From Mycobacteroides immunogenum (GTDB lineage Bacteria > Actinomycetota > Actinomycetes > Mycobacteriales > Mycobacteriaceae), in assembly GCF_001605725.1 (NCBI RefSeq), contig NZ_CP011530.1, positions 4,588,001-4,652,000 of the forward strand: a DNA stretch of 64,000 bases, given 5' to 3'. The translations under genes and the position numbers were made by a program. The notes below the pieces were generated by a model, which was not told the DNA's origin, searched no databases, and saw only the letters and a program-made list of their open reading frames with translations. Positions 52,750 to 61,433 of the stretch are shown here, one piece after another; the first letter of the stretch is position 1, and every line of letters starts with the position of its first letter.

Positions 52750-53253
52750 TCAATCCTCGATGAGGTGCTCGAAGGCCTCAAGATTCTTCAGCGACTCACC
52801 GCGCGAGGTCCGCCAGGCCCATTCCTTCTGGATGGACGTCTTGAACCCCAACTCCAGCAGGACGTTGAAGTCGCCGTCCACGGCTTCCAGTACCTGCCCG
52901 AGCAATCGGTCGATCTCATCGGGGGTGATCGCGGGCAGCGGCAGCCGGCCCACCAGATAGATGTCGCCCATGTTGTCGATCGTGTACGCGACGGCATACA
53001 GACGCCGGTTGCGTTTGAGGAGGTACCGGTACACGCCTTCGGTGTTCTCGTCGGGACGACGGCATACGAACACCTCGACGCGCACGGCGTGCTCGCCCGG
53101 AGTGAGCATCGTCGTGATCTTCTGCTTGCGCTCACCGGGAAGCTCTACCACCAGCGCGGGCTTGCCATCGGGCCCGTGATGCTCGCTGAAGGTGACCTCC
53201 CGGTCCACCAGGGTGCGCACGATGACGGCGTACGCCTGCTCGGCGGTGGTCAT
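52750..53253 (-). CDS. YbjN-domain protein (Rv0487-like)
   Basis: 167 residues of the YbjN/type III secretion chaperone-like fold. Seen: [40 protein letters not shown] and [20 protein letters not shown], the typical pattern. ATG overlaps the mshA stop by four bases, as expected for the mshA-Rv0487 pair. Function unknown in mycobacteria. Confidence 0.9.
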   Translation of the reverse strand: MTTAEQAYAVIVRTLVDREVTFSEHHGPDGKPALVVELPGERKQKITTMLTPGEHAVRVEVFVCRRPDENTEGVYRYLLKRNRRLYAVAYTIDNMGDIYLVGRLPLPAITPDEIDRLLGQVLEAVDGDFNVLLELGFKTSIQKEWAWRTSRGESLKNLEAFEHLIED

Positions 53254-54581
53254 CGCCGCAGACCCGACAACCGGCGCGCCCGGAAACGTGCACGCGGTGC
53301 TCGCTGCGCCGAGGGCCTTTGTGGTGCGCGGTAATCGGCGATGGCGCGGCTGTAACTCGACAGCAGTGCGTCAGCCGTGCTGGCCCAGGAGAAATCCGCG
53401 GCGTGCTCCACTGCCGCATGGCTGAACTCGGGTCCCGTACGCGTCAACAGGTTCCCGATGGCCTCCGCCCAGTCCTGCGTGCGATGCGTGGGAACCAGCA
53501 AGCCGGAGCGTTGATCGGAGACCGCCACCGGTAGGCCACCCACCGCGGCCGCTACCACCGGGGTCCCGCAGGCCTGCGCCTCAATGGCCACCAGCCCGAA
53601 GGACTCCGAGTAGCTGGGCACCGCAACGATATCGGCCGCCCGGTACACCTGCGCGAGCCTCTCGCGCGTCTGCGGAGGCAGGAAGGTCACCCGGTCGGCG
53701 ATGCCAAGTTCCTCGGCAAGGTCGTGCAGTGCCGTCGGCTCGTCCAGACCGCTGCCGGACGGTCCGCCGACAATCAGAACGCGCACTCCGGGGAGCCGCT
53801 CGGCAGCACGGACCAATAGATCGGGGGCTTTCAACGGCTGGATACGCCCGACGAAGGCAACCACCTGCTCATCGGCCCGTAGACCGAATTCGGCACGGGC
53901 GGCAGCCTGGTCGCCGGGTGTGAACACGTCCAGATCCACGCCGGGATGAACAATGTCGATGCGCCCAGGTTCCGCGTTGTGCATCGAAACCAATTGATTG
54001 GCTTCGTCTTTGGTGTTGACGATGAGCCGGTCGGCCTCATCGACCACCTGCTGCTCACCCACCGCGCGCAGCGCGGGCTCCGGACGGTCGCCCTCGGCGA
54101 GAGTGAGGTTCTTGACGGCGGCGAGGGTGTGCGCCGTGTGCACCAGCGGAACGCCCCAGCGATCGCGGGCCAGCCAGCCCGCCTGCCCGGACAGCCAGTA
54201 GTGGGAGTGAACCAGGTTGTAATAGCCCGGTTCGTGGATCGCCTCGGCTCGCAGTACCCCTGCGGTGAACGCGCACAGCTGGGTGGGCAGGTCGTACTTG
54301 TCCAGCCCCTCGAAGGGGCCCGCGACGATGTTGCGCACCGTCACCCCGTCCGCGACCGCCACCACGGGCTCGTCGGAGGACGCGGTGGCGCGGGTGAAGA
54401 TATCGACGGCAACACCCCGCCGGGCCAACTGAAGGGCTGATTGCAGCACGTAGACATTCATGCCGCCGGCATCGCCGGTGCCCGGTTGAGCCAGCGGTGA
54501 GGTGTGAACGGATAGGACGGCGATGCGGCGCGGCTTCAGCGCCGCAACCGCCCGGCGCGCGAACTCATCGCCTCTAAGCAC
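53250..54581 (-). CDS. mshA: D-inositol-3-phosphate glycosyltransferase MshA
   Basis: First step of mycothiol synthesis: transfer of GlcNAc from UDP-GlcNAc to inositol 3-phosphate. 443 residues, GT4 family. Seen: N-terminal [20 protein letters not shown] with the donor-loop glycines, [13 protein letters not shown], and the EX7E motif in [17 protein letters not shown] start at 54581. The ROK regulator and YbjN gene flank it as in M. tuberculosis. Cytoplasmic. Confidence 0.96.
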   Translation of the reverse strand: MLRGDEFARRAVAALKPRRIAVLSVHTSPLAQPGTGDAGGMNVYVLQSALQLARRGVAVDIFTRATASSDEPVVAVADGVTVRNIVAGPFEGLDKYDLPTQLCAFTAGVLRAEAIHEPGYYNLVHSHYWLSGQAGWLARDRWGVPLVHTAHTLAAVKNLTLAEGDRPEPALRAVGEQQVVDEADRLIVNTKDEANQLVSMHNAEPGRIDIVHPGVDLDVFTPGDQAAARAEFGLRADEQVVAFVGRIQPLKAPDLLVRAAERLPGVRVLIVGGPSGSGLDEPTALHDLAEELGIADRVTFLPPQTRERLAQVYRAADIVAVPSYSESFGLVAIEAQACGTPVVAAAVGGLPVAVSDQRSGLLVPTHRTQDWAEAIGNLLTRTGPEFSHAAVEHAADFSWASTADALLSSYSRAIADYRAPQRPSAQRAPRARFRARRLSGLRR

Positions 54582-54645
54582 ACAGCCATCTTGTCACTTA
54601 TGCACAAGCCGTCGGCGCGCAGCACTACTACCAGCGCTTTGAGCC

Positions 54646-55107
54646 TCAGCGCGACGCGACATCCTGGCGATAACCCTGTTCGAGGATCTTGCGCAGCTTC
54701 TCGTCCGAATGCGTGATGGCCAGCGAGATGAACGGCGAAATGATCTTGCCGAGTGCACGCCCGGCCAGCCCGCCGGGCAGCCGGTAGTCGATGTTGATCT
54801 CCAGCTCGGTTTCGCCGTCGGAGATGGGCCGGAAGCGACATTCGATGTGATTCTCGATTCCCGACCGCGACTCGGTGCTGAACAGGGTGTCCGGGTCCCA
54901 TCCCGTCACCTCGATCGTCGACCGCAAGGTGGCGCCGAGGTTGATGGCGATGTCGTACTTGGCACCGAGCCCACGTGGCACGTCGTTGACGAAATGAACG
55001 TGCTCGATCCCGAACATCCAATCGGCCAGGTTGTGCGCATCACTGACGTAGTCGAAGGCGTAAGCCATGGGCACCTTCGCGGAGGACACGTGATGGATAT
55101 GCGTCAT
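54646..55107 (-). CDS. SRPBCC-family protein upstream of mshA
   Basis: 153 residues from ATG 55107 (MTHIHH). Seen: a polyketide-cyclase/dehydrase-like pattern with VPMAYAFDYVSDAHNLADWM at the start and a C-terminal amphipathic helix ISLAITHSDEKLRKILEQG. It is unlike the two SRPBCC proteins in the monooxygenase operons. Lies between the ROK regulator and mshA on the same strand. The ligand is unknown. Confidence 0.82.
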   Translation of the reverse strand: MTHIHHVSSAKVPMAYAFDYVSDAHNLADWMFGIEHVHFVNDVPRGLGAKYDIAINLGATLRSTIEVTGWDPDTLFSTESRSGIENHIECRFRPISDGETELEINIDYRLPGGLAGRALGKIISPFISLAITHSDEKLRKILEQGYRQDVASR

Positions 55108-55201
55108 GTGCACATACCTATCACTTTCGCGTTCGCCGAGTGCGCAGCCATGGAGAAAATCGCGGAAACCCGCTGTGGCGTCACACTCGGCGTGCGACGA
55201 C

Positions 55202-56440
55202 CTAGGCCAGCGCGGAGGCCTCGCTGCGGCGGGCCGATGCCCGTCGCATGGCACCCAACGGGTCGGCGAACAGCCCACCCAGGGACACCACACCGGCGCC
55301 GGCTTCTTGCACGCGATTACCGAAGGCCGTCACGCGAATATCGCGCTTGGACAAAGTCGATCGATCCAGGAAGGCGGTCTCGACGTCGTTCATCACTTCG
55401 GGGTATTCGGTGAAGGCCTGTCCACCGACGATCACCTCGTCGGGGTTGAGGATGTCCCGCAGCAGCGCCACCGACTGACCCAGCACGCGTCCGCGCTCGG
55501 AAAGTAGTTCGCGCGCAGACTCATTGCCACTACGTGCGGCCTTGTACACCGCGCTCACCGAGACACCTTCGCCGGCGGGCACGATCCGCAGCTTGCGCGC
55601 CGCGGCCAGCACCGCCTCGTCGCTTACCGTGGTCTCCAACTTGCCGGTGCCACCGAGCAATTCGGAATCAACGGGCAGCGCCGCAATGGTCCCCGGTCCG
55701 CTAGACGGGCTGTGCACCCGCCCATCGATGGCAAGCGCGAAACCGACTGTCTCACGGGCGTATACGTACAAGCTCGTCAGAGATCGGGCCGCGAAGCGGC
55801 GCAATCCCAGCAGCAGTTCGGCACCTGCCATGGCGTCCACGTGCGAGGCCACCGAAACCGGCAGACCCAATGTGTCGGCGAAGACGCGCCCCACAGGGGC
55901 CTCTGTCCAGCCCAAGCGGGGGTGATCCACTGTTCCGGCGGGGCCGTCGACCACACCACCGGTGGCAACACCCACCCACAGGGGCCGCCTGCGGTGCCAG
56001 CGGGCCAGATAGCGCTGGGCGCTACCGGCCAGCGAAGCCAGCGCCGCACCCTGCGGGCCGTTTGGCGTGGGAGTCTCCACCACGTCCAGGGTCCGTCCGA
56101 ACAGGTCGGTCGCCACGATGCTGGTGGCCCGGGCTCCGATGTGGATGCCCAGGGTCAGGAACGGCTCATGGTTGAGCTCAACCGGCACCCGGGGACGGCC
56201 GATGGCGCCCGAGACCGCCAGGTCGGCGCGTTCACGCAGCAGCCCGGCGTCCAGCAGGGCCGTCACCTGCCGATTGACGGTGGCAATGGAAAGGCCTGTG
56301 ACCTGGGCAATCGCGTCACGGGCCACGGGCCCGCGGACACGTGCGGCACGGAACACAGAGGACGCGGCGCTATCGCCGATGTACAGGGCGGGCGGGTGGA
56401 TCTGGTGGCGAGAAACGGGTCGGCGAACCGGTGCAGTCAT
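55202..56440 (-). CDS. ROK-family transcriptional regulator (Rv0485-like)
   Basis: 412 residues. Seen: N-terminal winged helix (VARDAIAQVTGLSIATVNRQ, about residues 37-56) and a ROK sugar-kinase-like domain with GIHIGARATSIVATDLFG, then DILNPDEVIVGG near the C-terminus. The usual ROK zinc cysteine cluster is not visible, so it is probably a sensor rather than an active kinase. Position next to mshA matches Rv0485. Divergent from the SDR gene. Confidence 0.92.
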   Translation of the reverse strand: MTAPVRRPVSRHQIHPPALYIGDSAASSVFRAARVRGPVARDAIAQVTGLSIATVNRQVTALLDAGLLRERADLAVSGAIGRPRVPVELNHEPFLTLGIHIGARATSIVATDLFGRTLDVVETPTPNGPQGAALASLAGSAQRYLARWHRRRPLWVGVATGGVVDGPAGTVDHPRLGWTEAPVGRVFADTLGLPVSVASHVDAMAGAELLLGLRRFAARSLTSLYVYARETVGFALAIDGRVHSPSSGPGTIAALPVDSELLGGTGKLETTVSDEAVLAAARKLRIVPAGEGVSVSAVYKAARSGNESARELLSERGRVLGQSVALLRDILNPDEVIVGGQAFTEYPEVMNDVETAFLDRSTLSKRDIRVTAFGNRVQEAGAGVVSLGGLFADPLGAMRRASARRSEASALA

Positions 56441-56741
56441 GGGATGGGTCCTTTGGCGAAAAGGCCGGATTCAGGCGAACGCTGAAGCGCGGGCTACTGG
56501 TGGCTTTTGGTGTTGTGAACTGGGGCGATACCACGCCCGAGACGTCAAGAAAGACGTGCAGAAATTAGGCGCAGCGACAGACGCAGCGACAACACAGCTC
56601 GCGAGCCAGCGGCAGCCGAGAACCAATACCCGCGATCACGAAAGTGACCCGGGGTTCGGCGGCACGCATGTTGGACACAGGCGAAATTTAGCATCCCTAC
56701 GAGCCGATGTCCTAGTGGGTGTTCTGACTACAGTGGCGAGC
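56441..56741. other. Divergent ROK/SDR intergenic region
   Basis: 301 bases between divergent genes. A short direct repeat, CGCAGCGACA twice around 56570-56592, is the only notable structure. No gene or clear promoter boxes are recognised. Confidence 0.35.
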
Positions 56742-57491
56742 ATGACCAATCCCACCTTCGACGGCCGGGTCGCAGTCGTCACCGGCGCCAGTTCCGGAAT
56801 CGGCGCAGCCACCGCTAAATCCCTTGCTGCCCTTGGGTTTCATGTCGTAGTTGCGGCCCGCCGGGAAGACCGGATCGAAGCCCTGGCCGACGAAATCGGG
56901 GGCACCGCGGTTGTGCTCGACGTCACCGACGCCGATTCGGTTGCGGCCCTTGCGCAGAGCCTGAATCGGGTGGATGTGCTGATCAACAACGCCGGCGGCG
57001 CATGGGGCCTGGAACCGGTGCTGGAAGCAGATCTGGAGCACTGGCGCTGGATGTGGGAGACCAATGTGGTGGGCACCCTGCAGGTAACCCGGGCCCTGCT
57101 ACCCAAGCTGATTTCCTCCGGTGACGGGCTCATTGTCACCATCACCTCCATTGCCGCCCTCGATGTCTACGACGGCGGCAGCGGCTACACCTCCGCCAAG
57201 CACGCGCAGGCCGCGCTGCACCGCACGCTGCGCGGCGAACTTCTCGGAAAGCCGGTGCGACTCACCGAGGTCGCGCCGGGCGCGGTGGAAACGGAGTTCT
57301 CGGTGGTGCGCTTCGACGGCGACCAGGACCGCGCCGATGCGGTGTACCGAGGCATCACGCCGCTGGTGGCGGAGGACGTCGCCGAGATCATCGCGTTCGT
57401 CGCATCGCGGCCGCCGCACGTCAACCTGGACCAGATCGTCGTCAAACCTCGCGATCAGGCGTCGTCCACCCGCAAAGCCACCCGCCAGTAG
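56742..57491 (+). CDS. Short-chain dehydrogenase/reductase (Rv0484c-like)
   Basis: 249 residues. Seen: VVTGASSGIGAATAKSLAAL cofactor motif at about 12-31, NNAGGAWGLEP, and active-site YTSAKHAQAALHRTL. It resembles the serine/3-hydroxy acid dehydrogenase (YdfG-like) group. A GTG three codons upstream is an alternative start. Its position next to the ROK gene matches Rv0484c. The end abuts the tRNA array. Confidence 0.92.
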   Translation: MTNPTFDGRVAVVTGASSGIGAATAKSLAALGFHVVVAARREDRIEALADEIGGTAVVLDVTDADSVAALAQSLNRVDVLINNAGGAWGLEPVLEADLEHWRWMWETNVVGTLQVTRALLPKLISSGDGLIVTITSIAALDVYDGGSGYTSAKHAQAALHRTLRGELLGKPVRLTEVAPGAVETEFSVVRFDGDQDRADAVYRGITPLVAEDVAEIIAFVASRPPHVNLDQIVVKPRDQASSTRKATRQ

Positions 57492-57512
57492 GGTCCCGGG
57501 CTATCCAGGACC
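57492..57512. terminator. Hairpin between SDR gene and tRNA array
   Basis: GGTCCCGG (57492-57499) and CCAGGACC (57505-57512) pair over seven of eight positions with a five-base loop. It separates two converging transcripts and begins at the SDR stop codon. No T-run follows, so a role as terminator is only a suggestion. Confidence 0.35.
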
Positions 57513-57526
57513 ACACCATTGCCACG

Positions 57527-57602
57527 TGGAGCCTCCGGCAGGAGTCGAACCCGCACCGCGCGAGGTAGAAACTCGCCGCTCTGTCCGTTGAGCTACGGAG
57601 GC
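57527..57602 (-). tRNA. tRNA-Arg (anticodon TCT)
   Basis: Acceptor arm GCCTCCG/CGGAGGC, anticodon stem GCGAG/CTCGC with loop TTTCTAC, and T arm GCGGGTTCGACTCCTGC. CCA is encoded (57529-57527). Last gene of the array. Reads AGA, a rare arginine codon in this high-GC genome. Confidence 0.9.
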
Positions 57603-57633
57603 ATTCCACATGGCGGAGGAAGGCAAAGGAATG

Positions 57634-57708
57634 TGGCACCCCCGGGAAGAATCGAACTTCCATCCACGGCTTCGTAGGCCGTCACTCTGTCCGTTGAGCT
57701 ACGAGGGT
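57634..57708 (-). tRNA. tRNA-Arg (anticodon ACG)
   Basis: Acceptor ACCCTCG/CGGGGGT with one G-T pair, anticodon stem ACGGC/GCCGT, loop CTACGAA. CCA encoded. The A of the anticodon would be edited to inosine to read CGT/CGC/CGA. Confidence 0.88.
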
Positions 57709-57722
57709 ATAGCGCCGTTCGG

Positions 57723-57795
57723 CGCCCCCGGCGGGATTCGAACCCACAACCTCCGGTCCCGGAAACCGGTGCGCTATCCGTTGCGCTACAGGGGC
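57723..57795 (-). tRNA. tRNA-Arg (anticodon CCG)
   Basis: Acceptor GCCCCTG/CGGGGGC, anticodon stem CCGGT/ACCGG, loop TTCCGGG, T arm GTGGGTTCGAATCCCGC. No CCA in the DNA (CCG follows the discriminator base). Confidence 0.9.
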
Positions 57796-57797
57796 AT

Positions 57798-57872
57798 TGG
57801 GGCGACCGAAGGGAGTTGAACCCTCGACTGCGGAGTCACAGACCGCTGTGTTTCCGTTACACCACGGACGCC
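57798..57872 (-). tRNA. tRNA-His (anticodon GTG), slightly degenerate
   Basis: Anticodon loop CTGTGAC. The extra 5' G (G-1) opposite C73 needed by histidyl-tRNA synthetase is present, and CCA is encoded. Acceptor GCGTCCG/CGGTCGC has a T-T mismatch at pair 4-69, and the anticodon stem GCGGT/TCCGC ends in another T-T mismatch, so it is less well paired than a usual housekeeping tRNA-His. Confidence 0.8.
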
Positions 57873-57873
57873 A

Positions 57874-57961
57874 TGGCGGAGGTGGAGGGATTCGAACCCC
57901 CAACCGCGTGCGGGCGGCGGCTCGCTAGCAACGAGCTGCAATACCGTTCTGCCACACCTCC
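57874..57961 (-). tRNA. tRNA-Ser (anticodon GCT)
   Basis: Acceptor GGAGGTG/CACCTCC, anticodon stem GCTCG/CGAGC with loop TTGCTAG, and the long variable arm expected for serine. CCA encoded. One base from the tRNA-His gene. Confidence 0.9.
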
Positions 57962-57974
57962 AATCTCCGGTTCG

Positions 57975-58046
57975 CTGCCTCGCCAGGACTCGAACCTGAA
58001 CACCCGGATTCAAAGTCCGGTGGGCTACCGATTACCCCACAAGGCA
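57975..58046 (-). tRNA. tRNA-Gln (anticodon TTG)
   Basis: Acceptor TGCCTTG/CGAGGCA with the T1-A72 pair typical of tRNA-Gln, anticodon stem CCGGA/TCCGG, loop CTTTGAA. No CCA encoded (CGA instead). Confidence 0.9.
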
Positions 58047-58050
58047 CTGT

Positions 58051-58139
58051 TGGTACGTGCGGAGGGATTCGAACCCCCTGCGCACCGAAGGGCTCTTGCT
58101 TTACAGGCAACCGCGACCAGCCGTATTCGCCTCGCACGC
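58051..58139 (-). tRNA. tRNA-Tyr (anticodon GTA)
   Basis: Acceptor GCGTGCG/CGCACGT (first pair G-T), D stem GCGA/TCGC, anticodon loop CTGTAAA with stem GTTGC/GCAAG (one G-G mismatch at the base), long variable arm, T stem GGGGG/CCCTC. CCA encoded. Four bases from tRNA-Gln. Confidence 0.85.
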
Positions 58140-58152
58140 ATGGCGCCCCGCG

Positions 58153-58224
58153 CTCCCCGAGCAGGATTCGAACCTGCAGTCACGGATTAACAATCCGCTG
58201 GTTTACCGATTAACCGACCGGGGA
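58153..58224 (-). tRNA. tRNA-Asn (anticodon GTT)
   Basis: Acceptor TCCCCGG/TCGGGGA, anticodon stem GCGGA/TCCGT, loop TTGTTAA, T arm GCAGGTTCGAATCCTGC. No CCA encoded (CGC). Confidence 0.9.
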
Positions 58225-58240
58225 AAGCGCTTTCGGGCAC

Positions 58241-58723
58241 CTACGGAGCCAGGGCATAGGTGAACCTGTCACGTTCCTTCGGCTCGAAAGGCTCACGCAT
58301 GAAGGTCATCCCGGCCTCCTGCGGAGTCCGGTCACCCTTGAACCCGTTGCAGTCACGGCACGCCGCCACCGTGTTGAGCCACGAGTCCACTCCCCCACGC
58401 GAACGGGGCAGCACGTGGTCCCAGGTGTCGGCACCCGCCCCGCAGTACACACACGTATAGCCATCGCGGCGTAGCACGCCCACACGGGTAACGCGATTTC
58501 GCGGGGTGTACGGGACGTACACGTACTCACGCAGCGCGATCGAGACGGGCAACTCGATGACCAGCGACGCGCTACGCACGTGCACGGCGGGATAATGGGT
58601 GTCGATGGAATACACGACTCCCTTGAGGATCAGCTTGATCGCGTGTTGCCACGGAATCTGTTGCAGTACGCGGTAGTCGGCGTTACAGAACTGCACAGTT
58701 TGGTTGGGCGTCAAAGTCGACAT
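58241..58723 (-). CDS. HNH endonuclease inside the tRNA array
   Basis: 160 residues from ATG 58723, with AAAGGAGG about nine bases upstream. Seen: N-terminal strand-rich region, then the HNH module: GYTCVYCG zinc pair, DHVLPRSRGG with the catalytic histidine, and NTVAACRDCNGFKGDRTP with the second zinc pair. The gene lies between tRNA-Trp and tRNA-Asn, with 16 bases to tRNA-Asn on one side and about 60 to tRNA-Trp on the other. HNH genes accompany tRNA arrays in other mycobacteria. It may act in mobility of the array or in defence; neither is shown. Confidence 0.92.
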   Translation of the reverse strand: MSTLTPNQTVQFCNADYRVLQQIPWQHAIKLILKGVVYSIDTHYPAVHVRSASLVIELPVSIALREYVYVPYTPRNRVTRVGVLRRDGYTCVYCGAGADTWDHVLPRSRGGVDSWLNTVAACRDCNGFKGDRTPQEAGMTFMREPFEPKERDRFTYALAP

Positions 58724-58784
58724 CGCCGCGCACCTCCTTTCCTTTTCTCGATCGGCCGTCGGCTGCGGTTTACCACCGCACAAC

Positions 58785-58861
58785 TGGCACGGACGGAAGG
58801 ATTCGAACCCTCATCTGACGGACTTGGAACCCGCCGCTCTTTCCGGTTGAGCTACACCCGC
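58785..58861 (-). tRNA. tRNA-Trp (anticodon CCA)
   Basis: Acceptor GCGGGTG/CGTCCGT with three wobble pairs, anticodon stem GCGGG/TCCGT, loop TTCCAAG. CCA tail encoded. The relaxed acceptor stem is unlike a housekeeping tRNA-Trp. Confidence 0.85.
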
Positions 58862-58907
58862 ACACATTGGGCAACAGCGCATTTCGCTGATGTCCAAAAC
58901 ATTTACG

Positions 58908-58991
58908 TACGTCCGGCAGGAGTCGAACCTGCATGCCCGTCAGGGCACTGGAGTCTGAGTCCAGCGCGTATCCCAGTTTCGCCACGGACGC
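58908..58991 (-). tRNA. tRNA-Leu (anticodon CAG)
   Basis: Acceptor GCGTCCG/CGGACGT (first pair G-T), anticodon stem CTGGA/TCCAG, loop CTCAGAC, and a variable arm TGCCCTGACGGGCA of the leucine type. No CCA encoded (CGT). First gene of the array in transcription order. Confidence 0.88.
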
Positions 58992-59427
58992 ATATGCCAC
59001 CATTATGGAATTTTCAAATAACCTGCAGCACAATCGCTTTCCAGGATGGCTGTGCGATCCACGCAACCTCTCGGCCACGCCGCAAACAATGGTGCATCGG
59101 CGATAGACCGATGTAAACCCCATTAATTTGGGTTAATACATTTTATTTCAGCAGTTTTGTGCGCACTAAACTCTAGGAATGTCGAGCGATATTCCTAGCA
59201 GCGCAAACAGAAAGGTTGAGATATTCATGAGAATCGTTGGCCAGCTGTCGCTCGGTGCTGGATCTACCGTGCGACTGCCGGGTGGCAAGTCGCCGCAGCC
59301 ACGACGAGACAACCGGTGACGCTAGACGCATCCCGGCTATCTGCTTGTCGTGGAACTGTGCGGACATAAGCGTGACGGTACCAGCCGTCATTGGCTGAAC
59401 GACAGGGTTTTTCTGAGCGCCGGGCTA
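58992..59427. other. AT-rich flank of the tRNA array with two hairpins
   Basis: 436 bases without a convincing gene, clearly richer in A/T than the surroundings, especially 59110-59175. AACCC (59116-59120) and GGGTT (59130-59134) form a small hairpin followed by a T-rich stretch. CTAGGAAT (59173-59180) and ATTCCTAG (59191-59198) are perfect inverted repeats around ten bases. It probably contains the array promoter and the insertion boundary. Confidence 0.5.
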
Positions 59428-60789
59428 TCAGCGGGTTGTCGTCGGCGTAGCCGACAGTGACGGCGCACCCGTTGTGGTCGACGGGGTCGACGTCGGAGTG
59501 CCCGAAAGCGTCGGTGCCCCCGACGGGGTCAGCGGAACGGTGGTCGGGATCGACGATGTCGTCGGCGACGACGTGGCGGTTCGTTCCTTTGGGTTCGGGG
59601 GAAGCGCCGACATCGACTGCCAGGTCGGCCAGTCCACCACCCAGTCCCACAGATCACCATCGGCGTACGACAGCTCGATCGAGGTGCCGGTCACCTCGAC
59701 AGGATCGCCGTACATAGCGGTGCGGAAATAGGACTCCGCATCGCCTAGCGACAAATTGATACATCCGTTGGTGACGTTGGTGTTTCCTTGCTGCCCAATG
59801 GTATTGGGGTTGGCGTGAATGAACTCACCATTGTTGGAAATCCGGACGGCGAAGCGCTCATGGACGTTGGAGTACCCGGCCGCCGGGTTGGACATCCAGA
59901 AGTCCTGGTACTTCTCAGTGACAACGTGAATACCGCTGCGCGTGACGTTACGGGGCAGGTCTCCCTCGCCGTAGCTGCACGGCAGGTCCAGAATGGTGCC
60001 CTCATCGGTGGTCACCCGGATTCGGTGACTCTGCGCGTCGGCATAGACAACTTGACGGCGCCCCACACTGAAATCCAGCGACATGTCTTCGTTACCGAAA
60101 GCCCCGTCGCCGAAGGGAACCCCATAGAGGTTGGCCTTCACGTCCACCTTGGTGCCAGCCTTGAAATATTCGCGTGAACGCCAGTGCACCCGTGAGCCCT
60201 GCGCCTCATCGGGCAACCACGCCCAACCGCCCTCGGTGGGCGGGTCGCAGGTGATGCTCAATGACCGCTCCACCGCGGCCTTGTCGGCGATATGGGCGTC
60301 GAACTGAATGATGACGGGAGCCGCGATACCCACCGTCTGGCCATCGGCGAGCTGGAACTGGCCGTTGACCTTCGCCGTCGGCACCAAGGTGGTGAACGTA
60401 CCGGCCACCGCGACGGCCTTGCCGTCCAGGCCCACCGCCGAACCCTTCCAGGTGTACTTCACATCGAACCCGAGTGGCTCGGTGGTGCGGAACCTGGTCT
60501 GGTCGCGGCTGAGCACACCGGCGACAACCTTGCCGTCCGCGTTGACCAGCTTCACGTCCTGGAACCAGCCATTGGTCACCGTCACACTGACAGGTGCGGT
60601 CGGGTTGACGTCCTTGGCCTTGTCGTCGGGAAGAAAAGTCAGGGATGCACCCGGCGAGGGGGCCTCCTGGGGCTGATTCGACCCCACGGTCGTGCACGCC
60701 GCAGCAACAGCGGGCACCGTCAGACCCAAAATCGTGAGCGCGCGTCGCCGCGTCAGCGCATCACCGAAATTTGGTCTGGGGTCCGTCAC
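59428..60789 (-). CDS. lprQ: L,D-transpeptidase lipoprotein (LprQ/LdtMt5-like)
   Basis: Makes 3-3 crosslinks in peptidoglycan outside the cell membrane. 453 residues. Seen: a signal with [11 protein letters not shown] and lipobox ending at C32 (VAAAC), two immunoglobulin-like domains (about 50-265), and the YkuD catalytic domain (about 270-400) with [16 protein letters not shown] and the active cysteine in [10 protein letters not shown], where TNGC replaces the common SHGC. A C-terminal tail of about 50 residues is rich in T, S and P and may span the wall. Position next to the SDR/ROK/mshA block matches Rv0483. Confidence 0.93.
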   Translation of the reverse strand: MTDPRPNFGDALTRRRALTILGLTVPAVAAACTTVGSNQPQEAPSPGASLTFLPDDKAKDVNPTAPVSVTVTNGWFQDVKLVNADGKVVAGVLSRDQTRFRTTEPLGFDVKYTWKGSAVGLDGKAVAVAGTFTTLVPTAKVNGQFQLADGQTVGIAAPVIIQFDAHIADKAAVERSLSITCDPPTEGGWAWLPDEAQGSRVHWRSREYFKAGTKVDVKANLYGVPFGDGAFGNEDMSLDFSVGRRQVVYADAQSHRIRVTTDEGTILDLPCSYGEGDLPRNVTRSGIHVVTEKYQDFWMSNPAAGYSNVHERFAVRISNNGEFIHANPNTIGQQGNTNVTNGCINLSLGDAESYFRTAMYGDPVEVTGTSIELSYADGDLWDWVVDWPTWQSMSALPPNPKERTATSSPTTSSIPTTVPLTPSGAPTLSGTPTSTPSTTTGAPSLSATPTTTR

Positions 60790-60888
60790 GACACCCCACG
60801 ATACGGGCAGCCGCGGACAGCTTCGCCCAGCCCGACCAGGATCACACCTCAGATCGCGCGGGACATGCGGTTTTGCCCCGCGAATCGG

Positions 60889-61332
60889 CTAGTAGACGGG
60901 GATATCGAAGATCGCCGCAGGCGCGCCGTACTGGGCACTCCAGCCGGCCCACGGGATATCGCTCGGCCCTACACGTCTGTCTACGAGGCCCCAGCCCTGA
61001 TCGTCCCGATGGAGCAGTGCCACGTATTTCTTCGACATGCCGCCGTTGGCCGCCGCCTCGGCAAAGGGAGAACCTGCATAGTCCACGGGGTTGCCGTCGG
61101 GCTCCTGCATGGCGGACCAGAGAAACGCCCAACCGTCGGCTGCCTTGAGGCTGCGCACATCCAGCCGGACCGGCTTGCCCAGCTGGGCCGCCACGTCCGC
61201 GACGGCGGGCGCCAGGACGACGGCACCTTCCGCAGAGGAAGGATCCACCGATAGGGCGCCGGGATCAGCTGTCGCCAGGGGCACCCCGAGCAGGCCCAGC
61301 CACAGCACAAGCGTGAGGATCGCGATCCGCAT
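60889..61332 (-). CDS. Small secreted protein of unknown function
   Basis: 147 residues from ATG 61332 (AAGGAG upstream). Seen: signal peptide MRIAILTLVLWLGLLGVP with a likely cut after ATA, then a globular domain with FLWSAMQEPDG and a C-terminal WAGWSAQYGAPAAIFDIPVY. No cysteines in the mature part. I do not recognise the family. It lies 99 bases from the L,D-transpeptidase on the same strand and is divergent from the hydrolase at 61434. Confidence 0.8.
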   Translation of the reverse strand: MRIAILTLVLWLGLLGVPLATADPGALSVDPSSAEGAVVLAPAVADVAAQLGKPVRLDVRSLKAADGWAFLWSAMQEPDGNPVDYAGSPFAEAAANGGMSKKYVALLHRDDQGWGLVDRRVGPSDIPWAGWSAQYGAPAAIFDIPVY

Positions 61333-61433
61333 GGACACTCCTTCGTTCCAGGACATCCGAACCGTAGACGACCGCTGAGCCGGTATCGCGGAAGACAAGC
61401 CCACGCGATATGGGTTTCCCCTACCGTCATTTC

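Noticed and set aside
51201..52763. 520-codon open frame on the + strand
   Set aside because: Antisense shadow of the acyl-CoA synthetase gene; composition is low-complexity D/G/Q/R with no motif.
57527..58991. Possible CRISPR array, because of regularly spaced similar blocks
   Set aside because: The blocks are tRNA genes sharing T-loop sequence; there are no identical direct repeats and no cas genes.
59227..59319. 30-codon + strand frame (starts MRIVGQLSLG) beside the tRNA array
   Set aside because: A weak ribosome-binding site is present, but there is no homology, and the region is AT-rich flanking DNA. Possible but unsupported.
59173..59391. 72-codon - strand frame in the array flank
   Set aside because: No start signal or recognisable sequence; it runs through an inverted repeat.
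60292..61254. 320-codon open frame on the + strand
   Set aside because: Spans the antisense of the L,D-transpeptidase and the small secreted protein; no domain.
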